From Psychrobacter ciconiae (GTDB lineage Bacteria > Pseudomonadota > Gammaproteobacteria > Pseudomonadales > Moraxellaceae): a stretch of 64,000 nt of DNA. Every line of letters starts with the position of its first letter. Position 1 is the stretch's first letter. Position numbers and translations under genes: made by a program. This document shows positions 55,195 to 63,528 of this stretch, in pieces. Location: the NCBI RefSeq assembly GCF_904846055.1, contig NZ_CAJGYV010000001.1, positions 1,674,001-1,738,000 of the forward strand, read 5' to 3'. The notes beneath the pieces are model-generated. The model was not told the DNA's origin. It did not search any database and saw nothing but the letters and a program-made list of their open reading frames with translations.

Positions 55195-56673
55195 ATGCTC
55201 AATGCCATCCTACCTCATAAAAAACTGTCACAAATTATTTTTGAATGGCAAGCTGAAGACCGCGCGGCGCTGTTGGCGTTGTTTATGATGCTTGAAATCA
55301 CTTGGCATTGGCTTTGGTGTCTCTTTGTTTGGTCGCAGCAAGCACAATACGGCACTTACGTTCAAATGGCGCTATTGCCGCCGGTTTGGATTGGGGTCAG
55401 CTTGATATGGTTGCTGTGTTTGTGGCTCATGGTTTACTTTGTCAAAATCAGAAATAATTTGCCGCTACTGTACCGTTGGCAATTGGCGCTCATCGCAGGC
55501 TACAGCATTTATATTGCCGCCGTCATCTTAGTGATGGGACACAGCAGCTTGGTGACGGGGGTGTCATTGGTCGGCGGCGCGATGCTTGGAATGATGCTCG
55601 TTCGCCGCCGTTATATGTGGTGGGCGTTTTTGTGGCAGGTTGCGGTCATCGTTACCGTAACGTTCATTCCTTATCTTGGGGTAAAGTTGCCCGATTTGCG
55701 GCAATTGACCCTGACATCCATTCCACTGGACACTTATAACTATCTGACGTATAGCGAAATGACCACCATTGAAAATGCCATTGCCGCTTCTATTTTTAAA
55801 GACGGTAAGCTCAGTTGGGAAAGTATTGAGCAGTTACGTCAGTCCTCCTCATTTTTTTGGCGTTCAAGTCACTTGTATTTGGCACTTCCAAAAGCCATTT
55901 TTATGGTTTATGTTTTTCGAAAGCTGCTTGTTATTTTAGATGACAGTAAAAATGAGATTTTAGAGCATGCCAATAAAGATGAGTTGACCAAGCTTAATAG
56001 CCGCCGCTTTGGTCTTGCCATGATGCAAAAAAGCCTGATGGCGCTTAAAGAGAAGCAAAATTATAGCGTGATTATCCTTGATTTGGACTACTTTAAAAAT
56101 ATCAATGATACTTATGGTCATGATACAGGGGATTTGGTACTGCGCGAGGTGGGCGCGCTGCTCAATCAGACCTTTGAGCTTGATGAAACGGTGAGCCGGC
56201 AAGGCGGTGAGGAATTCTTAATTGGCTTGCCCCACGTTTCGCAAACCGCCGCGCGCGCCATTGCTGAGGATTTGCGCTTGCGAATTGCAGAGCATAGCAT
56301 CTGCCTTGGGGATGGTCGCAAGCTTCCGATCAGCGCAAGTTTGGGGCTTTATACGGTCAATCATGATGATTTGCTTGCGTTAAAACAAAGCTATCAGTTC
56401 GAAACCCAAACTCTGCCTCTGCAAACTACCGATGTCAGCTCACAAACTATGACGGCGTTAAATAAAAAGCCGTGCCTTATTCACCGACTATCAAAAGCCT
56501 TAACGCAGCAGCGGCAATTACCAAGTCTTATAAAAACCGAACCGCCGGCAGATGTGATTTGTCAGCGTATCATCAGCATTGCCGACAGCGCGCTTTATCA
56601 TGCTAAAGAGTCGGGGCGCAACCGCGTGGCAAGCGCCAATGAGCTGATAGAAATAGGAAAAATAAAATTTTAG
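55195..56673 (+). CDS. membrane diguanylate cyclase with an enlarged GGDEF domain
   Basis: 492 residues. Six predicted membrane helices cover about 20-235, then a short linker and a GGDEF domain. The active-site loop is RQGGEEF with GGEEF at 337-341, a catalytically competent variant making c-di-GMP from GTP. The RxxD inhibitory site five residues earlier is absent (FELD), so product inhibition is probably lost. Between the SLGLY strand and the terminal ADSALYHAKESGRN there are about 80 residues, where about 20-30 are usual, so a polar loop of roughly 50 residues is inserted. Confidence 0.9.
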   Translation: MLNAILPHKKLSQIIFEWQAEDRAALLALFMMLEITWHWLWCLFVWSQQAQYGTYVQMALLPPVWIGVSLIWLLCLWLMVYFVKIRNNLPLLYRWQLALIAGYSIYIAAVILVMGHSSLVTGVSLVGGAMLGMMLVRRRYMWWAFLWQVAVIVTVTFIPYLGVKLPDLRQLTLTSIPLDTYNYLTYSEMTTIENAIAASIFKDGKLSWESIEQLRQSSSFFWRSSHLYLALPKAIFMVYVFRKLLVILDDSKNEILEHANKDELTKLNSRRFGLAMMQKSLMALKEKQNYSVIILDLDYFKNINDTYGHDTGDLVLREVGALLNQTFELDETVSRQGGEEFLIGLPHVSQTAARAIAEDLRLRIAEHSICLGDGRKLPISASLGLYTVNHDDLLALKQSYQFETQTLPLQTTDVSSQTMTALNKKPCLIHRLSKALTQQRQLPSLIKTEPPADVICQRIISIADSALYHAKESGRNRVASANELIEIGKIKF

Positions 56674-56679
56674 GTCGCG

Positions 56680-57879
56680 TTAACGGTCCAAAGGTTGAGC
56701 CAAGTTTTGCACAAAGCTTGCCAAAACGCTCGTGGCAAAGCTGCCTTTCGGAAGCTTAAAACTCAGCTGAATTACATTATCATCAAGCCAATCAGCATCA
56801 AAATCTGACAGCGTCAATCGCAAAGCTCGGCGCTGTGATTTGACCTCAAAACGCTCAAGTCCTGCGGCAAGCTCGGTTAATAATGCATTAGTTTTAACAA
56901 TTTCTGTTTCAAAGTTGGCGATTGCCGCGCTTGATTTTACCGATGGCGTTCCCCAAAGTGCACCGGTTGGGTGAATGTCGTGACGAGCCAAGCGCTCTTG
57001 AATTTCCTCATTAATATCGTCGCTGATAAATATCGACCCTGACCCTGCCAGATTAAAAATCTCACCCGATTTACCACGATTCCAACTGCCATCAATCACG
57101 CGCGCCGCTAAGATTTGATTAAAAATGGCGCTTCGGGCAGCGGATATTGCAAGGCTTTGGGCGGGGCTTGGCGGTCGGCGTTTTTTGTTTTTGCCCTGCG
57201 GCTTTTTATTTTCTGGTGCTGTATTGGTTGATAGCGGCTTGGCAAAAAGCTTAAGCGCTGCGGCAATATTATTGCCCTCAATGCCAAAGCGCTGAGCACC
57301 AAAATAATTAGGAACGCCCGATTTTGCAATCACCTTAAGCTGATTTAACAGAGAAGCTTTAGTGGTTGACTCATTAGCTTTGCCATCAAGATTGACCTCT
57401 CGAAGCACGATACTAAATTGGTTTTGTTGATGCGTTCCGCGATTGAGCTTTTTTTGATGCCAATGCTGCACCAAAATCGCGACCGTTTCGCCGTCGTTTA
57501 AATTTTGATTTTGCATAAAATCATTAAAGGGCAGGGGCGGCACTTCTTTTTTTGGTAACCGCAGGCTAAACCACTGCGTCGTTTGCGCTTTTCTGTCTTT
57601 AATCCCTGAATAGCCAACATCTTTTAGCGGGATTTGTGCCCAATCAGCCAACAGCTGCGCCACAAATGCCGTATTCATATTTTCTTTTTGGATTTGAAGC
57701 CAAAGATGCTCCCCTGTGTCGCTAAAGTCAATGTCTAACAATTCATTGACGATGAAATCTTGCGGATAAGTTTTAAAACTTGCAGAAAAAATCGGCGCTA
57801 ACGTTGGCTGAGGCAGCTTTGAGGGGTCAGCTAAATCTGGCAATTTAGGATTTTGAATTTCAGTTTTTAATGTCATCAA
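56680..57879 (-). CDS. truD: tRNA pseudouridine(13) synthase TruD
   Basis: 399-residue synthase making pseudouridine 13 in tRNA-Glu. The catalytic motif is GYSGIKDRKAQTTQWFSL with the nucleophilic Asp of KDR, and NTAFVAQLLADW and GVPNYFGAQRFG are family landmarks. The lineage-specific insertion with a Lys/Pro/Arg-rich stretch (KKPQGKNKKRRPPSPAQ, about 215-235) lies in the variable TRUD domain region. Its stop is six bases from the stop of the convergent cyclase gene. Confidence 0.94.
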   Translation of the reverse strand: MMTLKTEIQNPKLPDLADPSKLPQPTLAPIFSASFKTYPQDFIVNELLDIDFSDTGEHLWLQIQKENMNTAFVAQLLADWAQIPLKDVGYSGIKDRKAQTTQWFSLRLPKKEVPPLPFNDFMQNQNLNDGETVAILVQHWHQKKLNRGTHQQNQFSIVLREVNLDGKANESTTKASLLNQLKVIAKSGVPNYFGAQRFGIEGNNIAAALKLFAKPLSTNTAPENKKPQGKNKKRRPPSPAQSLAISAARSAIFNQILAARVIDGSWNRGKSGEIFNLAGSGSIFISDDINEEIQERLARHDIHPTGALWGTPSVKSSAAIANFETEIVKTNALLTELAAGLERFEVKSQRRALRLTLSDFDADWLDDNVIQLSFKLPKGSFATSVLASFVQNLAQPLDR

Positions 57880-58048
57880 TGACGCTCTTCTTTGAAAAAA
57901 AGGTTAAAAAATGCTTTGGGTTACGATTTGCTACTTGTGGCGACCATAAAAAAACAGCAGTAAAATGGCAGCTTTGTTATCATCAATAGTTGGTACTTTT
58001 AACATAAAAATAAATCCTCAAGAAGCCATTGCCACTCAAGGACAGATC

Positions 58049-59656
58049 ATGACAGTGACCATCAATAAAGCCGATATTAAAAGCGGCGGCATGAAATCAT
58101 TTAAACAAGACGATAATAGCATTATTTTAATCACTCGCGATGATGACAAGTTTTACGCCTTTGATGGCAAATGCCCACACGCCGGCGCAGACTTAGGCAC
58201 AGGACTTCGCTGCGGCAATCGCGTGGTCTGTCCGTGGCATCATGCCACCTTTGATAGCACGGATGGCTCACTGCTCGAACCGGTGGCAACTGAGGGATTA
58301 ACCCAATACCAAATTACGGTCAGCGGTGATCAATTAATCGTCGACACCCGTACTAAAATTGAAAAAAACAACTCTCATGATAAGCTTAAAAATACCACGA
58401 CTGTGGTTGTCGGTAGCGGCGCGGCAGGATTTATGAGCGCCCATCATCTGCGCAACGAAGGCTACGGCGGCGATATTGTCATGATAAGCGCGGACGATCA
58501 CGAGCCGTACGACAGAACGCTGCTGTCTAAAGCCTTTTTAGCTGAAAAAGTCGATGAAGACAAGCTCAAGCTTGGTGGTAAAGATTGGGCAAAAAAGCAA
58601 AACATCGACTTACGATTAAGTCAGCGCGTCTCAAACATCGATTATCAAACTAAAACTATCACGGTGGAAGGCATTGACGATAACGCGGTCAATAAAATCA
58701 AAGCGGACTTTTTAGTTGTTGCCACGGGCGCAGAGCCGGTTATTCCACCGATCAAAGGTGCAACATTAGATGGCGTTTTTACGCTTCGTAGCCTTGACGA
58801 TGCCAAAACGATTAAGGAGGTGACTCACGGCAAACGCGTGGCAATCGTCGGTACAGGATTTATCGGCATGGAAGTGGCGTCGGCGTTAGCTCAAGCAGGA
58901 AAAGCTGCCCAAATCATCGTCATTGGTCAAAGCCATCGCGTCATGAGCAATATTGTCTCCGAAACTGTTAGCAATGCGCTGATTAATTTGCATGAAAAAA
59001 ATGGCGTGAGCTTTGAATTTGATGCCACCGTTCAGGAAATTAACAGCGATGGCAATGGTAAAGTTACCGGCGTTACCCTTAAAAGTGGTAAAAAAATTGA
59101 TACTGACGTGGTGATTTTAGGAACGGGCGTTGCGCCGCGCCTTGAGATTTTAGGCGATATTAATGGCGAAAATGGCGCTCAAGTTGACGCCCGATTGCAT
59201 CTTAAGGACGGCGTTTTTGCGCTTGGCGATATTGCCAACGCCGAGGGCAAATTGGGACGCTTGCGAATTGAGCACTGGCGCGTGGCATTGCAACATGGTT
59301 TGGTCACGGCGGCAAGCATTTTAAATGATGATGTTTTAGATGGTCATCAGGTCAACTCATTAAAAGAGCGCGTCCCATTTTTTTGGACGATGCAGTATGG
59401 CAAGAGCCTGCGCTACAGCGGTCACGCGAAAACGCCCGACCACGGTATTTTAATGGGTCAACCCAATGATTTGAACTACATTGAGTTTTATTTTGATGAT
59501 GAGGGGCAGGACAGCCGAGCCACTGCCGCCAGCACCCTAGGTCGCGACAAAGAGCTCGTCGCCTTTGATGCGCTGCTTCGCCGCGGTGTCGCCCCAACGC
59601 GCGCGCAACTTTTAGCCGGATTTGATATTATTGCTCAGGCAACGGCGCTGTCTTAA
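58049..59656 (+). CDS. Rieske-fused FAD/NAD(P)-dependent oxidoreductase (AIF-like)
   Basis: About 535 residues from ATG 58049, chosen for AAGGA six bases upstream. Residues 1-105 are a Rieske [2Fe-2S] domain: CPHAGADLG and VVCPWHHATF carry the Cys/His pairs. The rest is a flavoprotein reductase with VVVGSGAAGFMSAHHLR for FAD, a second dinucleotide motif VAIVGTGFIGMEVASALAQAG for NAD(P)H and GVFALGDIAN. The fusion resembles reductases of aromatic or nitrite-type oxygenases and AIF-like proteins; the electron acceptor is unknown. Cytoplasmic. Confidence 0.9.
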   Translation: MTVTINKADIKSGGMKSFKQDDNSIILITRDDDKFYAFDGKCPHAGADLGTGLRCGNRVVCPWHHATFDSTDGSLLEPVATEGLTQYQITVSGDQLIVDTRTKIEKNNSHDKLKNTTTVVVGSGAAGFMSAHHLRNEGYGGDIVMISADDHEPYDRTLLSKAFLAEKVDEDKLKLGGKDWAKKQNIDLRLSQRVSNIDYQTKTITVEGIDDNAVNKIKADFLVVATGAEPVIPPIKGATLDGVFTLRSLDDAKTIKEVTHGKRVAIVGTGFIGMEVASALAQAGKAAQIIVIGQSHRVMSNIVSETVSNALINLHEKNGVSFEFDATVQEINSDGNGKVTGVTLKSGKKIDTDVVILGTGVAPRLEILGDINGENGAQVDARLHLKDGVFALGDIANAEGKLGRLRIEHWRVALQHGLVTAASILNDDVLDGHQVNSLKERVPFFWTMQYGKSLRYSGHAKTPDHGILMGQPNDLNYIEFYFDDEGQDSRATAASTLGRDKELVAFDALLRRGVAPTRAQLLAGFDIIAQATALS

Positions 59657-59702
59657 TGAGACGGCGCTACAACTTTTAGCCTTTTTCAATTTTAGGAAGT
59701 TT

Positions 59703-60293
59703 ATGACCAAGCCTCAAGTATTTTTACGGCAAGCCACCTTAAGCGATATTCCAGCGTTAGAGGTGCTGCTCAATCGCTGCTACCGCTTTAATGAAGGCTG
59801 GACGAACGAGGCGGAATTGGTTGGCGGCGTTCGCACCAACCAAGGCGAGCTTGAGAGCGTCATCAACGACCCAAAGCAATACTTGTTTGTCTTTCCAAAA
59901 ACAAAAAACGGCGCGCGCGATGGGGTAGAGACGGGCGAGATTTTAGGCTGTATCAATGTCGAAATGGGCAACAATGATGCTCATATCGGTATGTTTGCAG
60001 TCAATCCTGAACTTCAAGGCAATGGTGTTGGCAATACCATGCTTGAGGCGGGCGAGGTCTTTGCCGCGCGTCATTTAAATCATCAAAAAAGCAAAAATAA
60101 CGCCCAAAATGAGCCTTCGCCAATGGTCATTAAGCTTTTGGTACTAAACGGTCGCCCAAAAATGCAGGCTTATTACGAGCGTCGCGGCTATGTGGCGACT
60201 GGCAATACTGAAGCCTTTCCTGAAGATGGCAATAACGGCACGCCCAAAAAAGACGGACTTTATTTTTTTGAATTGGCAAAAATAATAGAATAA
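59703..60293 (+). CDS. GNAT family N-acetyltransferase
   Basis: About 196 residues; AGGAAG before ATG 59703 decides the start. GNAT fold: FLRQATLSDIPALEVLLNRC at the N-terminus, the acetyl-CoA loop NPELQGNGVGNTMLEAGE, and the C-terminal LLVLNGRPKMQAYYERRGYV. It transfers an acetyl group from acetyl-CoA; the substrate cannot be named. It follows the Rieske reductase by 46 bp and may be cotranscribed. Confidence 0.88.
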   Translation: MTKPQVFLRQATLSDIPALEVLLNRCYRFNEGWTNEAELVGGVRTNQGELESVINDPKQYLFVFPKTKNGARDGVETGEILGCINVEMGNNDAHIGMFAVNPELQGNGVGNTMLEAGEVFAARHLNHQKSKNNAQNEPSPMVIKLLVLNGRPKMQAYYERRGYVATGNTEAFPEDGNNGTPKKDGLYFFELAKIIE

Positions 60294-60307
60294 CGAGTCG
60301 TTAAAGT

Positions 60308-60523
60308 CTATTCAGAAGTGCCCCAAAAATAGCCAAACGTCATAAATAGCCCGATGCTTAGCAAGATAAATGCCACGACAATCAACCGCCGAAACCAATT
60401 AAATGCCGGTCGGCGTGTGGCAGGGTCTTCACTCATCAAATAGGCAAACAGCCCAATCAAGCTTGCCACCAGCGTTATCAGCCCAAGTCCAATCGGCAAA
60501 ATAAAAAAATACAGCTGCCACAC
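60308..60523 (-). CDS. small two-helix membrane protein
   Basis: About 71 residues. The frame opens at a TTG (60538), but the GTG at 60523 has GAGGGG seven bases upstream and gives MWQLYFFILPIG, so it is preferred. Two hydrophobic helices, about 4-28 and 46-66, flank a polar loop with SEDPATRRPAFNWFRR. Not recognised. It converges on the GNAT gene with 14 bp between stops. Confidence 0.65.
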   Translation of the reverse strand: MWQLYFFILPIGLGLITLVASLIGLFAYLMSEDPATRRPAFNWFRRLIVVAFILLSIGLFMTFGYFWGTSE

Positions 60524-60644
60524 AGTCGCGCCCCTCAAGTCAATTCACGATATGATAGCAGCATCAAAGTGCAGTTGTCTGTACTGCCGTGAACTGTCAC
60601 TTTTAATTTCGATAAAATTTCAATCACTAATTATGGAAAATCGT

Positions 60645-60926
60645 ATGCAAATTACCATTATGACCGTTACCATTTCTTTGCCTGGTTGTGGCTCCTTGAA
60701 AGAAAAGCGCCAACGCGTCGGCGGTCTTCATGAGCGCTTTGGTCGCAGCCCAAACATTGCGGTTTGCGAAAGTGGCGAGCTTGACCGTCATGACGCCAGC
60801 GAGTGGTCGTTTGTGGTGGTCGCTCAAACTAAGCGCGACATTGACGCTCAGTGCCGCCAAATCGAGGATAAGCTTGAGCGTATTATCGATGGTCGGGTAA
60901 TGGGGGTGGTGCGGGAGGTCATATAA
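60645..60926 (+). CDS. DUF503 (YlxP-like) protein
   Basis: About 93 residues of the DUF503 family: MTVTISLPGCGSLKEKRQRV near the start, then a segment with AVCESGELDRHDASEW and VVVAQTKRDIDAQCRQIEDK. Ribosome-binding-factor-like fold, function unproven. ATG 60633 and ATG 60645 are both possible; GGAAAA precedes the latter. Standing alone it lacks the usual rbfA neighbourhood of YlxP. Confidence 0.85.
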   Translation: MQITIMTVTISLPGCGSLKEKRQRVGGLHERFGRSPNIAVCESGELDRHDASEWSFVVVAQTKRDIDAQCRQIEDKLERIIDGRVMGVVREVI

Positions 60927-61014
60927 TTAAAATTTCATAACTTTAATCTTCGATTAAACACAAAGTTTGAATCTAAATAATAGAACTTAGGTTTGCTTTT
61001 ATAATGAAGGTATG

Positions 61015-61043
61015 TATAATCCTACCTATTTTATAAAATAGGC
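61015..61043 (+). promoter_or_regulatory. -10 element and 18-bp palindrome before the small lipoprotein gene
   Basis: TATAAT at 61015-61020 (weak -35 TTTGCT at 60992-60997, 17 bases upstream). Then the perfect palindrome CCTATTTTATAAAATAGG at 61026-61043, ending seven bases before ATG 61051. Its AGG end is the only ribosome-binding sequence available. It may be an operator or an RNA hairpin hiding the start. Confidence 0.5.
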
Positions 61044-61050
61044 AATTGTC

Positions 61051-61419
61051 ATGAATTATTCTGTCGCTTCCGGAAGGGCTGCAACAGCTAAAAAGCTTGG
61101 TATTTTATTGACGATCGCGGCATCATTGACTGCCTGTTCAGAAGCACCGTCTAATAGCATGGTCAAAAAGCTGGTTGAAGAGCAGTATGACCAAATGAAT
61201 TCCGCCATGTCGAGCGTTGGCGGCGAAGTTGGCGAAATGATGTCGGGAATGATGCCAAAGCTTGAAAAAATCAGCGATATTAATTGCGATTCAGCCGATG
61301 GCAAAAACACTTATCGCTGCACGGCTAAGATTACCCAAAGTATCGCTGGAAATAGCCAAACCACAAACTCCACCTTTTTAGTTTATAAAGTCAACGATGA
61401 ATGGGCTTTAGGAAACTAA
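61051..61419 (+). CDS. small hypothetical lipoprotein
   Basis: 122 residues. Export signal KKLGILLTIAASLTAC with lipobox LTAC, cysteine at 29. The mature part is a short helical segment, MVKKLVEEQYDQMNSAM, then a beta-rich region with two cysteines (DINCDSA, YRCTAK) that could form a disulfide. Family not recognised. It lies about 80 bp before the DUF4870 gene on the same strand. The start is covered by a palindrome (listed separately). Confidence 0.72.
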   Translation: MNYSVASGRAATAKKLGILLTIAASLTACSEAPSNSMVKKLVEEQYDQMNSAMSSVGGEVGEMMSGMMPKLEKISDINCDSADGKNTYRCTAKITQSIAGNSQTTNSTFLVYKVNDEWALGN

Positions 61420-61499
61420 ATTCTATTCTTGCTTATTAATAATTAATCGCTAAATTTTATGGCTACCACTTATCCATACCAAAAAAATGGACTTTTATC

Positions 61500-61838
61500 A
61501 TGCAAACATCAAATGCGCTCGTTATTACTCAAGACTCAAAAAACCTTGCTCTGTTAAACTGGCTTGGTTGTCTTTTCTTTGGGTTTATTCCGCCGCTGAT
61601 CTTATTTTTAGTCAAAAAAGATGATGCTTATGTCCAGTCGCAAGCCAAAGAGGCACTTAACTGGTCAATTACCTTTTTCTTAACGTATATCGGTTTATGG
61701 GTCGCCGCAATGATGATTGGCTTTATTTTGGCATTTATTTGGGCGCCGCTTGCCTTTATTCCGATGCTGTTTTTAGCGTTGTTTGGGTTTTCGCATTTAA
61801 TATTTTGCGTAATGGGCGCTATAGCCAAATCGACCTAA
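61500..61838 (+). CDS. DUF4870 membrane protein, C-terminus replaced by IS630 insertion
   Basis: 112 residues with two or three membrane helices and the DUF4870 pattern NLALLNWLGCLFFGFIPPLI, then KEALNWSITFF. At the TA of codon ATA (61820-61821) the IS630 element enters, so the last five residues (IAKST region) are read from the element. Without it the gene would continue ATC AAG after 62737 to the TAA at 62796, giving a normal DUF4870 ending (IKCNSGNEFKVPFNIRLIK). About 19 residues are lost; the membrane part remains, so the protein may still be made. Confidence 0.88.
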   Translation: MQTSNALVITQDSKNLALLNWLGCLFFGFIPPLILFLVKKDDAYVQSQAKEALNWSITFFLTYIGLWVAAMMIGFILAFIWAPLAFIPMLFLALFGFSHLIFCVMGAIAKST

Positions 61839-61882
61839 AAATGTTATAAAACAAAATATCTTAACTGTCACCTCAATGAATC

Positions 61883-62221
61883 ATGACCTATTCCTTAGAC
61901 TTTCGCAAACAAGTGCTTAAAAGCTTAGCTAACGGCATGACCTTTGCTGAAGCTGCCGTATTTTATGACATCAGCCCGACCACCATTCAAAAGTGGAAGA
62001 AGCGGCTTCACAGCAAAACTACTCGCAATGTCACGGCACGAAAGATAACTGATGAGGCATTGCGTAAAGACGTTGAAGACTATCCCGACAGCTATCATTA
62101 CGAACGTGCTACGCGCTTGAACTGCAGTGCCTCAGGGATTTGTGAGGCGTTAAAGCGCTTGGGAATCAGCAAAAAAAAAGACCTTAGAACACCCAAACGC
62201 TTGCCCGATAAAAAGAGCTGA
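61883..62221 (+). CDS. IS630 transposase, first frame with helix-turn-helix (copy 2)
   Basis: 112 residues, same as copy 1 except for Thr in YERATRLN. Helix-turn-helix DNA-binding part; it ends DLRTPKRLPDKKS, beyond the slippery A9. Confidence 0.88.
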   Translation: MTYSLDFRKQVLKSLANGMTFAEAAVFYDISPTTIQKWKKRLHSKTTRNVTARKITDEALRKDVEDYPDSYHYERATRLNCSASGICEALKRLGISKKKDLRTPKRLPDKKS

Positions 62222-62273
62222 GTTTAACGCTAAGCTCCACTACTTCAAACAACAAGGCTTTCCCATCATCTAT

Positions 62274-62732
62274 ATGGACGAAAGTGGCTTTGAGCATGAA
62301 ACGATAAGACCATACGGTTATGCACCAATAGGTAAACCTTGTATCGATAGCTACAACTGGCAAGGTAAAAAACGAACCAACGTCATTGGAGCGTTATACC
62401 AAAAGGTCTTGTTTGCGCTAGAATTCATTGAAAAGAACGTCAATTGGCGAGTGATTTATGATTGGTGCAAGTACAAACTGATTCCAAGCCTTAAGACCAA
62501 ATGCGTGATTGTGATGGACAACGCATCCTTTCATAAAAACCGTCGCATTGCCAAACTGCTTAACCGTCATGGTCATCGCATCTTATGGCTACCACCTTAC
62601 AGTCCTGACCTAAACCCTATCGAGAATAAATGGGCTCAGGTAAAATTCTTAAGACAAGGTTGGATAGAAAATGACTTATCAAAACTGTTTTATGATATTC
62701 ATCCAAACCATAACTCTTTTAAAGTGAACTGA
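62274..62732 (+). CDS. IS630 transposase, second frame with DDE catalytic domain (copy 2)
   Basis: 152 residues from its first ATG; the frame continues upstream to the A9 run at 62171-62179, where it reads KKKTLEHPNACPIKRAEF, the usual IS630 link between the DNA-binding and catalytic halves. DDE residues as in copy 1. The frame is +1 relative to the first (equivalently one A fewer in the transcript). Confidence 0.88.
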   Translation: MDESGFEHETIRPYGYAPIGKPCIDSYNWQGKKRTNVIGALYQKVLFALEFIEKNVNWRVIYDWCKYKLIPSLKTKCVIVMDNASFHKNRRIAKLLNRHGHRILWLPPYSPDLNPIENKWAQVKFLRQGWIENDLSKLFYDIHPNHNSFKVN

Positions 62733-62834
62733 CTATATCAAGTGCAATTCTGGAAATGAGTTCAAAGTCCCATTTAATATTCGCTTGATTAAGTAAGCTT
62801 ATCAAAAAAATGATTAAAATATCAGTGATTAAAA

Positions 62835-62861
62835 AAGGGCGTTTTTAGCGCCCTTGTTTTT
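62835..62861 (+). terminator. terminator of the ancestral DUF4870 gene
   Basis: Arms AAGGGCG and CGCCCTT around a seven-base loop, then GTTTTT, 38 bp after the pre-insertion DUF4870 stop. It is now separated from its gene by the IS. Confidence 0.75.
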
Positions 62862-62925
62862 CGATCAGTTCTTTTTTTATGAGAGCTTCTTAAATGAGAA
62901 GTGTTTTAACACCCTTATATTATAA

Positions 62926-63345
62926 TTATTTCTTTTTATTATCCAAATAAATAAGAACTGCTCGACCTTCCGCAAAAATCCGTTCTTCAGCTGGGCTTGC
63001 TGCTCCGCCACGGTAGAATCTATTTTCACCTGCATCAGATAAAGTTATTGCGCGATCTTGAGATAAACTATATCCCTTATAGAGTCCGTAGCCATTTCCA
63101 TCTCTAGCTTCATCTTTAATTTTACAGTCAGAGCATCCGGGTACACGATAGTTATTAGGAATAGATTTCCACTGCCGAGATAGGGCATAAAATGCATTAC
63201 AGTTCTGATTGCCTTTGCACATCTTTACTTTAGGCGCTGACTTTGGGTTATTATAGTATTGATTCATTTTAGCCATATCAGCATGACTGATTGAAACTAC
63301 AGCACAAAAACTGAACCCAAAAGCCAACTTTAACAACTTTGACAT
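62926..63345 (-). CDS. hypothetical secreted protein, Cys-rich
   Basis: About 139 residues from ATG 63345, chosen because GGGA lies upstream and it gives a clean signal peptide (MSKLLKLAFGFSFCAVVSIS, cleavage after HA). The mature part has CKGNQNCNAF and CSDCKIKD, i.e. four cysteines in two close pairs, and a basic, Tyr-rich middle. Not recognised. The gene is AT-rich compared with the core genes and lies between an IS and an SMI1/KNR4-type gene, in accessory sequence. Confidence 0.65.
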   Translation of the reverse strand: MSKLLKLAFGFSFCAVVSISHADMAKMNQYYNNPKSAPKVKMCKGNQNCNAFYALSRQWKSIPNNYRVPGCSDCKIKDEARDGNGYGLYKGYSLSQDRAITLSDAGENRFYRGGAASPAEERIFAEGRAVLIYLDNKKK

Positions 63346-63469
63346 ATTTTTTTCCCAAGTTAGTTGATAAATTTTATGGATCAATGTCGATTAGCGCATA
63401 AGATATACTAAAAACTTTTGTTTAGGAAGTGTTAAAATGGTTTTATTTTCAAAGCGTAATTATGTACTT

Positions 63470-63498
63470 TTCGGTAGAATTTGTTGTTGCGCTATAAT
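63470..63498 (+). promoter_or_regulatory. putative promoter of the SMI1/KNR4-type gene
   Basis: Consensus -10 TATAAT (63493-63498) with a poor -35 TTCGGT 17 bases upstream. AAGGG lies nine bases before ATG 63529. Confidence 0.5.
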
Positions 63499-63528
63499 TA
63501 AGTCTATCACCGCCTAAGGGTACAAAAA

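Larger units (their letters stand above)
61822..62735 (+). mobile_element. IS630-family insertion sequence, copy 2 (914 bp)
   Basis: Same length and ends as copy 1 at 46893-47806 but in the opposite orientation. TA target duplication at 61820-61821 and 62736-62737. Contains the same two transposase frames with a nine-A run at 62171-62179. A few differences cluster in the 60 bp before the first frame and around codon 70-74 of that frame. Confidence 0.93.
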
